From Enterococcus ureasiticus (GTDB lineage: Bacteria; Bacillota; Bacilli; Lactobacillales; Enterococcaceae): DNA of 64,000 bases. The position numbers and the translations under genes are program-made. The stretch is from positions 248,001 to 312,000 of the forward strand of contig NZ_MIJZ01000016.1 in NCBI RefSeq assembly GCF_001730285.1, in the 5' to 3' direction. The notes beneath the pieces are model-generated. The model did not search any database, had not been told where the DNA came from, and saw nothing but the letters and a program-made list of their open reading frames with translations. This document shows positions 49,889 to 58,293 of the stretch, piece after piece (the stretch's first letter is position 1; each line of letters begins with the position of its first letter).

Positions 49889-50681
49889 ACAAATCAAATC
49901 CTCTCCATCTCAAACCGTTGCTATGCTCTAAAAACAGACGAACATGGTAAACGTTCCTTTCATTTCCAACGATATAGATAGGAACTTGTTGCTCTATTTT
50001 AGTGAAACACAACGATTGATTCTGTTTCTCCTGAAAGAAACGCTTGGGTAAAATCGATCGGCCTGCTCCTTTTTTTATTAGGTCGATCATCAAGTAAATA
50101 GAGTCAACTTCGACAATTTTACATGTCTGCGGATTGATTAAAGATAGCATCATCTTTCTATATGGACATTCCTTATCTCGGCTCATCAGGTAAATATCTT
50201 GTGCACCTGTTACTGATAGCCAACCAACCGTTTCGCTAAGTAAAACGTTGTTTTTAAAGGAAGTCATTTTGTTTGTAATCAATACATCCAGTTCTTTTTT
50301 TCCATACATTGCTTCTAATCGATCAGTTGTATAAATTAACAGCTCCAATGCAGGCTGGTAATTAATGATATCTGTCATTTCAAAGTAATTAGATGCGATT
50401 GTTTGTGTGCAACCAATTTTTATCGGTAATTTCTTGTAATGCATTTCAATTTCATCAATTTGAGCTAAAATTATAGTTGCGTATCCTAGTAATTTTTCGC
50501 CCTCTGGAAGTAACTTAACACCGCGATTCGTCCGCTCAAAGAGCTTCACGGTCAGTTCTTGCTCTAACAATCTAATCCGTTCAGTTATATTGGATTGCGC
50601 ATATCCCATTATTCTAGCGGCTTCTGACATGGAACCTGCAACTGTTACACAACGAAAAATTCTTAAATCATTCAGCTCCAT
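49881..50681 (-). CDS. LysR-family regulator
   Basis: 266 residues from the chosen ATG. The LysR HTH is LRIFRCVTVAGSMSEAARIMGYAQSNITERIRLLE (about residues 5-39), followed by a reduced substrate domain (the family usually has ~290-300 residues). LysR proteins of this branch commonly neighbour a DUF4865 gene, and one lies divergently 115 bp away, so it is probably its regulator. An ATG at 50693 lacks any ribosome binding site. Even at 50681 the site (GGTGGG) is weak. Confidence 0.82.
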   Translation of the reverse strand: MELNDLRIFRCVTVAGSMSEAARIMGYAQSNITERIRLLEQELTVKLFERTNRGVKLLPEGEKLLGYATIILAQIDEIEMHYKKLPIKIGCTQTIASNYFEMTDIINYQPALELLIYTTDRLEAMYGKKELDVLITNKMTSFKNNVLLSETVGWLSVTGAQDIYLMSRDKECPYRKMMLSLINPQTCKIVEVDSIYLMIDLIKKGAGRSILPKRFFQEKQNQSLCFTKIEQQVPIYIVGNERNVYHVRLFLEHSNGLRWRGFDLCE

Positions 50682-50796
50682 CTTCCCACCCATTTCTTGC
50701 TATCACTAATACTGATACCGTATATCATTTTTTTGTATTATTCAATACTTTCTAAAAAGAATATACTGAATTTATCAAGAATAGGAGTTGATTTAG

Positions 50797-51336
50797 ATGC
50801 ATGCTATGCAATATAAAATAATTTTACCGGATAATTATGACATGTCACTGGTTAGAAAACGAGTCGAAGAAAACGGAGCAAAAACAGATAATTTCCAAGG
50901 TCTACTCTTTAAAGCTTATCTTATTTCAGAAAAAGTACAAGGGGCAATTTCTAATTCATACTCCCCTTTATATATCTGGGAAAATTCTGAAGGGATGAAT
51001 CAATTTATTTTTGCAGGATTTTACGACAATATTATTCACGATTTTGGTTGGCAAACCATTCAAATCGGTATCCCTCTAACAATAAACTTAGCAGACTGCT
51101 TTTCAGATGCTACCTACTTACTGGAACATACGATTACGATCCCTGAACAACAATCTCTAAGCGTTGTCCCAAACAAACTATTGAACATACAAGAAACCTT
51201 ACCCGAAAATAGTATAGGAAAATTTATCGTCTATAATCCAGACAAATGGCAAGCTGTTGTTTTTGGACTTTATGCTGAAAAACCAGACCAAAATAAAGCG
51301 TCTCTTTACGAGATACTTCATATTTCTACACATTAA
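50797..51336 (+). CDS. DUF4865 family protein
   Basis: 179 residues. MQYKIILPDNYDMSLVRKRV at the N-terminus and FQGLLFKAYLISEK, then YSPLYIWENSEGMNQFIF, are the conserved strands of DUF4865, a dimeric alpha-beta-barrel-like family of unknown function, often beside LysR genes and predicted to be an oxygenase or hydrolase accessory. AGGAG is 9 nt before the ATG. Control by the divergent LysR gene is inferred. Confidence 0.82.
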   Translation: MHAMQYKIILPDNYDMSLVRKRVEENGAKTDNFQGLLFKAYLISEKVQGAISNSYSPLYIWENSEGMNQFIFAGFYDNIIHDFGWQTIQIGIPLTINLADCFSDATYLLEHTITIPEQQSLSVVPNKLLNIQETLPENSIGKFIVYNPDKWQAVVFGLYAEKPDQNKASLYEILHISTH

Positions 51337-51356
51337 AAATATATTGAGGTTCTGAC

Positions 51357-51385
51357 CTCTCTAACCCTTTAGGATAGTTAGAGAG
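51357..51385. terminator. Bidirectional terminator DUF4865/tag
   Basis: CTCTCTAAC/GTTAGAGAG perfect 9-bp stem between convergent genes, overlapping nothing but the last bases before the tag stop. T-runs are weak. Confidence 0.55.
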
Positions 51386-51386
51386 A

Positions 51387-51962
51387 TTAGTGTGATATGA
51401 CTTCATCATGACTTTTAAAACAATGCGCCAAATGATCATCTACCATACCTGTTGCCTGCATAAAAGCATAGACTGTCGTTGTCCCTAAGAACTTGAACCC
51501 CTTTTTCTTCAACTCTTTGCTGATTTTATCCGATAATTCTGTTGATGCTGGAACTTCTTTGACATCTTTCCAACGATTTTTAATCGGTTTTCCATCCACA
51601 TAAGCCCAAATAAATCGATCAAAACTGCCATATTCCTCTTGAATCCTCATAAAGACCTGGGCATTATTGATCGTTGCATTGATTTTCAGCTTATTTCTAA
51701 TGATTCCTGGATCTTCTAATAAAGAATCGATCTTCTCTTGGGTATACTCGGCAATTTTTACATAGTCAAACTGATCATACGCACTGGTTAGAGTCTCTCT
51801 CTTTTTGAGAATCGTCGACCAACTTAATCCAGCCTGCATGCTTTCCAAAATCAACATTTCAAAAAGCTTTTGATCATCATGTTCCGCTGTTCCCCATTCT
51901 TCATCGTGATACTTCTCTTCTAATTCATTCCCTTGCGCCCAATCACACCTGATTTTTTCCAT
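51387..51962 (-). CDS. tag: DNA-3-methyladenine glycosylase I
   Basis: 191 residues, normal for TagI. The opening RCDWAQGNELEEKYHDEEWG with Cys and the EEWG zinc/base contacts, the QAGLSWSTILKKRE motif (about residue 45), and the C-terminal LGTTTVYAFMQATGMVDDHLAHC with the His-Cys zinc ligands are all present. It excises 3-methyladenine from alkylated DNA. GGAG is 6 nt before the ATG at 51962; the upstream ATG at 51974 has no site. Confidence 0.93.
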   Translation of the reverse strand: MEKIRCDWAQGNELEEKYHDEEWGTAEHDDQKLFEMLILESMQAGLSWSTILKKRETLTSAYDQFDYVKIAEYTQEKIDSLLEDPGIIRNKLKINATINNAQVFMRIQEEYGSFDRFIWAYVDGKPIKNRWKDVKEVPASTELSDKISKELKKKGFKFLGTTTVYAFMQATGMVDDHLAHCFKSHDEVISH

Positions 51963-52030
51963 ATCCGACTCCATTCTTGTTTCGTTTATTTAAGAATACC
52001 ACGAGAACGTACGTTTGTAAATTAGGTTTA

Positions 52031-52065
52031 AAAAAGATCAAGGCAATTTATTACCTTAATCTTTT
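52031..52065 (-). terminator. Terminator of the NagB-like gene
   Basis: AAAAGAT-AAGG pairs with CCTT-ATCTTTT around an 11-nt loop, followed on the minus strand by T's. Confidence 0.7.
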
Positions 52066-52073
52066 CTAGCTAT

Positions 52074-52793
<720 letters not shown>

Positions 52794-52875
52794 TTATACC
52801 TTAATTGTATAATGTGGGAACCATCCCATGTCAATGGTTTTCGAAAAAATAATAAAGCGTTTTCTTTAAAAACAA

Positions 52876-52922
52876 AAAAGGGTGTAGGTCAAAACTAAAA
52901 AATCAGTTTCGCACTACACTTT
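52876..52922 (-). terminator. Hairpin after the C39-like peptidase gene
   Basis: AAGGGTGTAG/CTACACTTT outer stem with an inner AAACT/AGTTT stem, followed on the minus strand by T's. Confidence 0.6.
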
Positions 52923-53015
52923 AACTCGAGTGAATATGTCAATAAGAAGTAGCTCCTACTTACTGCTGTAATGTATCATTTGTACTTCTTACATTTCTTT
53001 TTTTATCTTAAATCT

Positions 53016-53780
53016 CTACTTGTAAACCGCCCAAAAATTCAACGCCTCATTCATCAATTCATCCACTGTAAATTCTTTTTTCGAATGTCCTTTTGTTTCA
53101 GAATCATTTGGATCGTTCACCCAAAATTTTCCGTTATTCGTGCCGCTAAGCACCATAATATGACCCGTTTCTGTAAATAAACCTGGTTTTACCGAAATGA
53201 TCACAGGATGTTTTTGTTTTAAATGTTCTTCTACAGAGGCGATATCCGTTTCAAGATCTTCAAACTGATAGCCTTTTACCATTGCAAAATCAGAGAATGC
53301 CGACCAAGCCGTGCCTTCCCCTTCTACAAAGTAATCGTTTTTTGACCAGTTCAGAATATCTTGGGGCGTGTATGCTTTGTTATCCAAATAAGAAGATACC
53401 ATAGCTAAAGATAGGATCGCGCAACCATTGATTTCTAAAGTATTCCCATCAGGATTCCCCATACCATATGGTGTCGCCTTCCATTTATCATCCGTTTGTA
53501 ATAATAAGTTGATTGGCATCCGGTTAGTAAATTTTCCTTCGCTCAGATCCTGATTGATTTGTTCAGTATAGGTTAGTTTTTTGACTTTCTCCGGTTCTTT
53601 TTTAGTTTCACTTGTCGCTGTTTCTTTTATCTCCTCCGCTTTTCCATCATTAAATAACGCTGAAAAGCCGTGTCCTTCTTCCATCGGTGCCACTTTTGCT
53701 AAAATCGCTCCTGCAAATGATGTTACTATTAATAATGCTATGATGTAAACTTTTGATTTATCAGTCTGTTTTTGTTTCAT
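53016..53780 (-). CDS. Membrane-anchored or secreted C39-like cysteine peptidase
   Basis: 254 residues. An N-terminal membrane segment/uncleaved signal (about 10-30) is followed by a Lys/Glu/Thr-rich linker (about 45-75) and a peptidase_C39_2 domain: catalytic Cys in INGCAILSLAMVSSYL (about 133), His in TGHIMVLSG (about 214) and Asp in WVNDPN (about 226). Proteins of this group act at the cell surface on unknown peptides, often wall-related. GGGAG is 6 nt before the ATG. Monocistronic. Confidence 0.85.
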   Translation of the reverse strand: MKQKQTDKSKVYIIALLIVTSFAGAILAKVAPMEEGHGFSALFNDGKAEEIKETATSETKKEPEKVKKLTYTEQINQDLSEGKFTNRMPINLLLQTDDKWKATPYGMGNPDGNTLEINGCAILSLAMVSSYLDNKAYTPQDILNWSKNDYFVEGEGTAWSAFSDFAMVKGYQFEDLETDIASVEEHLKQKHPVIISVKPGLFTETGHIMVLSGTNNGKFWVNDPNDSETKGHSKKEFTVDELMNEALNFWAVYK

Positions 53781-54021
53781 TGGTATCTCCCTCTTTTAAG
53801 TTGAAAGATTATGTCACTTTCTCGCTTTCAAACAAATTACATAAATAGTAATCAGTACTTCTAATATTACTGAATATATCGAAAAAAGCAAGTAGGAATG
53901 ATCATTGATAAAATTATTACGAACATATTTTCTTGAACTATTTGGCTTTTTTAGGTAGAATAGTAGTATCTGATTGTTCAGAGTCTGATAGTAGCAGTAA
54001 ATTCGTAAAGGAGGTAGAAGA

Positions 54022-54387
54022 ATGGACAATAACCACAAATCAACAATGAAAAGCATTTCAAAATTGATCAGCCAATCTTCCCAAAGTTTCTTTTCGGCGT
54101 TTTTAGACGACTCTAAAGATAAACAGAGCAAAAATAAAGAGCGTGAGGAAATTCTTAAGAAATTACAAGTTGCTTCTGCTCAAAAAAGTTTAGTTGTTTT
54201 ACAATTAAAAGAAGTGCCTACTTCTCAAAAATTTGAAACAGTTTCCGGTTGGATCGTTTCTAAAAGTATAGGTGATTCGATCATGTTACGATTACAAGCA
54301 GACAGTCAACAAATACGAATGATTACTGTTGAACATATAAAAAAAGTGAGTACCTTGTCTAAAAACGACAAACGACTCATTAAATAA
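54022..54387 (+). CDS. Conserved small hypothetical protein
   Basis: 121 residues. A Ser/Lys-rich, charged N-terminal half (about 1-50, coiled-coil-like EREEILKKL) precedes a compact beta-rich half (SLVVLQLKEVP, ETVSGWIVSKSIGDSIMLRL, QIRMITVEHIKKVS) whose strand pattern recalls small Sm-like or YolD-like barrels. The function is not recognised. AAAGGAGGTAGAAGA is an exceptionally strong ribosome binding site, so it is surely expressed. It is divergent from the C39-like peptidase. Confidence 0.75.
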   Translation: MDNNHKSTMKSISKLISQSSQSFFSAFLDDSKDKQSKNKEREEILKKLQVASAQKSLVVLQLKEVPTSQKFETVSGWIVSKSIGDSIMLRLQADSQQIRMITVEHIKKVSTLSKNDKRLIK

Positions 54388-54423
54388 GCAAAAGGGATTT
54401 GATACATAAGTCTCAAGAACCCT

Positions 54424-54472
54424 AAAATAGAAGACCGAAAATCGTAAAAAATGATTTTCGGTCTTCTATTTT
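54424..54472. terminator. Strong terminator
   Basis: A 20-bp perfect stem (AAAATAGAAGACCGAAAATC and its complement) with a 9-nt loop after the small hypothetical gene. It also borders the IS remnant. Confidence 0.88.
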
Positions 54473-54479
54473 TTAGATT

Positions 54480-54810
54480 CTAGGGAGAATCCTCCTTGTT
54501 TCCTAGTCTGCTTAGCCTATATTTCCTTAAATTGACTGCCATTAGCGCGAAACCAATTCCATTGTGTGTCTGCTGTTTCCCTTGAACAAAGAACCGAGTG
54601 GTGCCTAAACAAACCTTCAAATGTCCGAAAGCTGATTCGACGTCAATTTTTCGTTGGTGATAGGTTTTACCTGTTTCTTCTAAGGACGAAAGTGTTCCTC
54701 AAGAATACTTTCAACTAATTGATCACTGGCAAAACGAATATCATTTTTTTCTAATTGAAAGCTAAAATCAAGATTAAGAATGACTTGATTTGTAGTATAA
54801 TTTTTAAAAA
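54480..54810 (-). pseudogene. Internally deleted IS1182-type transposase
   Basis: Minus-strand reading from about 54800 gives the transposase N-terminus (YTTNQVILNLDFSFQLEKND, then SDQLVESILEEHF) and then, one frame over, the C-terminus (YHQRKIDVESAFGHLK, then GKQQTHNGIGFALMAVNLRKY) ending at the TAG at 54480-54482. The whole central catalytic region of a ~450-residue protein is missing. RKIDVE...GHLK and the ALMAVNLRKY tail are IS1182-family marks. No intact copy is in the window. Confidence 0.75.
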
Positions 54811-54998
54811 TAATCCAAATGCTAATCAATTTGACTGCTATTTGGATTTTTTCGTTAGGAGTTATGTCTCAAACTCTTTTTGTTTGTCTAAATGACACAA
54901 TCATTATGAAAAAAACATTAACTTTATACTCCACTCCCTTTTTTGTGATAAACTTAATAAAAGTTTTCAAAACTCAGAAATCATTTTGGAGGATAGCT

Positions 54999-55475
54999 AT
55001 GAACCAATCTATCAAAAGACTCTCAGATGCAAATGAACTAGAACTAAAAGAAACGCTTGCCCTAGTCCAGCATGTTTTTTTTGAATTTGAAGCCCCTGAT
55101 TATTCTAACGAAGGAATTGAGCAGTTTAAACAATTTATTTCTTTTGAGCAGATCACGAAACAATTAGTTAATCAAGAATTAATAATTTGGACACACTACA
55201 CTTCCACAGCCCAAATAACCGGAATGGTTGCACTCAAATTACCTAGTCACATCTCTCTGCTTTTTGTAGACAAATCCTTCCATAAAAAGGGAATCGCTCG
55301 CCAACTAATGCAAACAGCTTCTATATATAGCCAAAAACGTTACAATACTAACAAGCTTACATTAAATTCTTCACCTTATGCGTTTGACTTTTATAAACAT
55401 ATTGGTTTTGTTCCTACAGATACTCAGCAAGAAATAGATGGTATTATTTTTACACCCATGAAAAAAATGGTATAA
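54999..55475 (+). CDS. GNAT-family N-acetyltransferase
   Basis: 158 residues. The GNAT core is visible: MVALKLPSHISLLFVDKSFHKKGIARQLMQTA (motif A with the Gln/Arg-x-x-Gly/Ala-like acetyl-CoA loop KKGIARQL, about residues 90-110) and SPYAFDFYKHIGFVPT (motif B). GGAGG is 6 nt before this ATG; the frame is open further upstream but that part has no site and overlaps the IS remnant's edge. Substrate unknown. First of three consecutive small genes. Confidence 0.82.
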   Translation: MNQSIKRLSDANELELKETLALVQHVFFEFEAPDYSNEGIEQFKQFISFEQITKQLVNQELIIWTHYTSTAQITGMVALKLPSHISLLFVDKSFHKKGIARQLMQTASIYSQKRYNTNKLTLNSSPYAFDFYKHIGFVPTDTQQEIDGIIFTPMKKMV

Positions 55476-55549
55476 ATACCTACATGAAAACAGAAAAAAT
55501 TATTATACTGCAGATAAATAAAACAAAACAAGAGATTGGGGGAACAATC

Positions 55550-56017
55550 ATGTACTTGAAAATGTATGATGATACACACCAAACACTCGTCGATAATTAC
55601 TGCTTATCAGAAATAAAACTGCGCTATGTCCGTGAACCAAAAATTGCAATTGCTTTAACAAAAAAAGACCCACGACGTCATGCTGTTCTGGTTTTTAAAA
55701 ATGAGCATTTGGTTGCTTTTTTGAGCCTTTTTGAAGCAAAAGGCAGCAGCACCTATTCTGATAATAAGAACAGTCTATTAGTTCAAGACCTTTCAACTGA
55801 CTATCGACATTTAAGAAAAGGGTATGTCAAACAAGCCGTTCAATTGCTACCAAGATTCATTCATCAACATTTTTCAAACATCGATCAACTTACGATCATT
55901 GTCAATGAAGACAAAGCGTTCACTAAAGCCTTATGTTTAGAAGTGGGTTTCAAAGATATCAGTCATCAGCTCCCACATATCTATGGTTCTCAAGTACTTT
56001 TGGAGATCCCTATTTAA
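55550..56017 (+). CDS. GNAT-family acetyltransferase
   Basis: 155 residues from the ATG that follows GGGGG by 7-8 nt. LLVQDLSTDYRHLRKGYVKQAVQLLPRF is a GNAT motif A with the acetyl-CoA loop LRKGYVKQ (about residues 88-95), and KALCLEVGFKDIS is motif B. It is 74 bp after the previous acetyltransferase and 23 bp before the ACT-domain gene. Substrate unknown. Confidence 0.78.
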   Translation: MYLKMYDDTHQTLVDNYCLSEIKLRYVREPKIAIALTKKDPRRHAVLVFKNEHLVAFLSLFEAKGSSTYSDNKNSLLVQDLSTDYRHLRKGYVKQAVQLLPRFIHQHFSNIDQLTIIVNEDKAFTKALCLEVGFKDISHQLPHIYGSQVLLEIPI

Positions 56018-56040
56018 GAAAGATACCTGGAGGAAACGCA

Positions 56041-56424
56041 ATGCAATTAAAACTACTTGATAAACTAAACTATACGATCATGAAATTTCCTGCTCATACT
56101 GAAATCCCTACCTCATTTCATGAGATAAAAGCATTCAAAAGTATTACCTATACAGAAGATGAGTGCTCTATTGTTGTCCCTTCTGGCACACTAGAGACCA
56201 ATCAAGCACTTTCTATCGATACAGATTGGCTTATCATTCAAATCGTCGGTGAATTGGATTTTTCACTAGTTGGTATTTTAACTCAACTAGCTAATCCATT
56301 AGCTGAAAATCAGATTTCTATTTTTGCCTTATCTACTTATAATACGGATTACCTTTTAATCAAAAACAAAGACAAAGAAAAAGCCACCCAAGTATTACGT
56401 GATTGCGGTCATACCTTTCACTAA
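56041..56424 (+). CDS. ACT-domain-like protein
   Basis: 127 residues. Two ferredoxin-like repeats are seen: SIVVPSGTLE with DTDWLIIQIVGELDFSLVGILTQLANPLAENQ (about residues 45-85) and ISIFALSTYNTDYLLIKNKDKEKATQVLRDCGH at the end. These fit the stand-alone ACT family of aspartokinase-like tails (small-molecule-binding regulator). GGAGG is 7 nt before the ATG. The frame extends upstream into the acetyltransferase gene, but without a site. Confidence 0.78.
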   Translation: MQLKLLDKLNYTIMKFPAHTEIPTSFHEIKAFKSITYTEDECSIVVPSGTLETNQALSIDTDWLIIQIVGELDFSLVGILTQLANPLAENQISIFALSTYNTDYLLIKNKDKEKATQVLRDCGHTFH

Positions 56425-56565
56425 ACCTTTAATGAGCGAGCTATGATAGTTCAGAGTTACCCTTTTTCTGCTAATCTCTTGTTGATTTCCCTTTTATGGG
56501 TATTATCCTAGCAATCTGATACAATAAAGAAGACAGAAAGTACATTTATTAAAAGGAGATATGTA

Positions 56566-57300
56566 ATGAAAAATGAATATGACAACCCTAATTTTTTTGC
56601 GGCATACAGCCAAATGGATCGTTCAAAAAAGGGGCTGGAAGGTGCTGGTGAATGGCATGAGCTAAAAAAACTACTACCTGACTTCGCTGGAAAAACTGTA
56701 CTGGATCTGGGGTGCGGTTACGGTTGGCATTGTCGGTATGCAGTCGAAAACGGTGCTGAAAAAGTCATTGGAATTGATTTATCTGGACGAATGATTGAAA
56801 AAGCGAAGGAAATGACCGATTCTCCGAAAATCAGTTATCACTTAATGGGCATGGAAGAAATTGATGGATTGAACGAAACATTTGATATTATAATCAGCTC
56901 ATTAGCACTTCATTATGTGCCGTCATTCGACGAGATTGCCAAGAAGGTCAATCACTGTTTAAAACCTGGCGGTGATTTTATCTTTTCTGCTGAACATCCG
57001 ATTTTCACAGCACAAGGAACAGAAGACTGGATCTACGATCAAGAGGGGCAACCACTCTATTGGCCTGTTGACCGTTATTTTGATGAAAGTATTCGCGAAA
57101 CAACCTTTTTAGGGGAAACTGTAATGAAATACCACAAAACATTGACTACCTATTTAGATGGCTTACTAACAAATGGCTTCCAAATCACTCGTTTAGTTGA
57201 GCCTATGCCTGCTCCTGAAATGCTGGAAACAAGCGCTGAAATGCGTAATGAACTACGCAGACCTATGATGTTGCTAGTTTCTGCTAAAAAAAATAACTAA
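56566..57300 (+). CDS. Class I SAM-dependent methyltransferase
   Basis: 244 residues. SAM motif I is VLDLGCGYGWHCRYA (about residues 46-60), motif II VIGIDLSGRMIEKA, motif III FDIIISSLALHYV, post-motif LKPGGDFIFSAEHP. The C-terminal half (LYWPVDRYFDES, VMKYHKTLTTYLDGLLTNGF) matches a common low-GC Gram-positive group with unassigned small-molecule substrate. AAAGGAG is 7 nt before the ATG. Confidence 0.88.
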   Translation: MKNEYDNPNFFAAYSQMDRSKKGLEGAGEWHELKKLLPDFAGKTVLDLGCGYGWHCRYAVENGAEKVIGIDLSGRMIEKAKEMTDSPKISYHLMGMEEIDGLNETFDIIISSLALHYVPSFDEIAKKVNHCLKPGGDFIFSAEHPIFTAQGTEDWIYDQEGQPLYWPVDRYFDESIRETTFLGETVMKYHKTLTTYLDGLLTNGFQITRLVEPMPAPEMLETSAEMRNELRRPMMLLVSAKKNN

Positions 57301-57301
57301 T

Positions 57302-57350
57302 AAAAAATGCCCTGACTTTAGTTGATACACTAAGTCAATGGCATTTTTTT
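57302..57350 (+). terminator. Methyltransferase terminator
   Basis: AAAAAATGCC/GGCATTTTTT outer stem with inner GACTT/AAGTC, then a T-run. Confidence 0.82.
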
Positions 57351-57616
57351 GCTTCCTTTCGCTTAACCTTCATCTGCTATTTCATTTTTCCTAACCTTTT
57401 TGAAAACAACTTCCCTAAAAGCAGATGTCCTTCTCGATAAAAAGTACGTATAGCCAAAACTAGAAAAAACAATCAATGTCCAACTTCATTATATTCAAAC
57501 TGTCCGTAAATAAAATAGTTATTAAACATATCTCCCAATCCACACAGAATAAACTTCGTGGAAATAAAAATTAGGAACTGCTATACTAGACTCACACACA
57601 AAAGGAGGAACACAAC
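57351..57616. other. Gap upstream of the DUF1622 gene
   Basis: About 265 bp, AT-rich, with no gene or clear site other than AAAGGAGG at 57601-57608 for the next gene. Confidence 0.4.
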
Positions 57617-58015
57617 ATGCACGATTTAGCACAAATGATCATGGATAATTTGATTCCCTTTTTTGATTTGTTTATTTTGGCGTTAAATATATTTTCGATT
57701 ATCGTCTTGGTTTGGGGCGTTGTGATGGCCGGTATTGATTTTCTGAAAAGTGAAAAAAACGATCGAAATCGGATCGTCATGGCTCGGCAAAATAATTTTA
57801 TTAAAAGCTTTCTAGGTAGCTACATTCTACTGAGTTTAGAAATACTAATTGCCGCTGACATTATTGAATCGATCATTAAGCCAACATTTCAAGATATTTT
57901 AAAATTAGCCATTTTAGTAGTGATCCGAACTGTGATCTCTTACTTCTTGCATAAAGAAATTGAAGATGCCTTGAAAGATAAGGAAAATGAAAATGATGCA
58001 AAAAAGACGAGCTGA
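57617..58015 (+). CDS. DUF1622 membrane protein
   Basis: 132 residues with three membrane segments (about 12-42, 65-85 and 95-112). The conserved LGSYILLSLEILIAADIIESIIKPT region marks DUF1622, an uncharacterised small membrane family. AAAGGAGG is 8 nt before the ATG. A short GAGCTCGTC-type stem (about 58008-58033) lies at its end, shared with the convergent gene. Confidence 0.82.
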   Translation: MHDLAQMIMDNLIPFFDLFILALNIFSIIVLVWGVVMAGIDFLKSEKNDRNRIVMARQNNFIKSFLGSYILLSLEILIAADIIESIIKPTFQDILKLAILVVIRTVISYFLHKEIEDALKDKENENDAKKTS

Positions 58016-58038
58016 CTGAGCTCGTCTTTTTTGCTATT

Positions 58039-58287
58039 TTACATCATTCGTTGAACAGCCACTTGATGTGTATATTTAATTTGCAACATGGTGGCACAAA
58101 TCAACGTTGCTATCATAACTGGAATCAGTGAACCGATCCACGTACTGATCATCACTGTAATACCAACCAGAAAAATCGAGCCTAAAAGCAACGACCATAA
58201 CTTTCTTTGAATAAGCCATTGATTTTCTTTTAATAGATAATGTGTACCGAATATAATAAATCCGCTAATGATATAAATCATCTTCAC
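58039..58287 (-). CDS. Small membrane protein in the beta-glucoside PTS operon
   Basis: 82 residues with two to three membrane helices (about 3-18, 28-68). The family is not recognised. It starts 6 bp after the EIIC stop and should be co-transcribed with it; GGAGGG lies inside the end of the EIIC gene. A role in transport or stability of EIIC is conceivable but only inferred. Confidence 0.7.
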   Translation of the reverse strand: MKMIYIISGFIIFGTHYLLKENQWLIQRKLWSLLLGSIFLVGITVMISTWIGSLIPVMIATLICATMLQIKYTHQVAVQRMM

Positions 58288-58293
58288 ACCCTC

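Noticed and set aside
54819-54998. 60-codon N-terminal extension of the first GNAT protein
   Set aside because: No ribosome binding site, hydrophobic nonsense overlapping the IS remnant edge, and GGAGG is correctly placed for the internal ATG.
55933-56040. 36-codon extension of the ACT-domain protein into the preceding gene
   Set aside because: It is another frame of the acetyltransferase gene; GGAGG at 7 nt supports the start at 56041.
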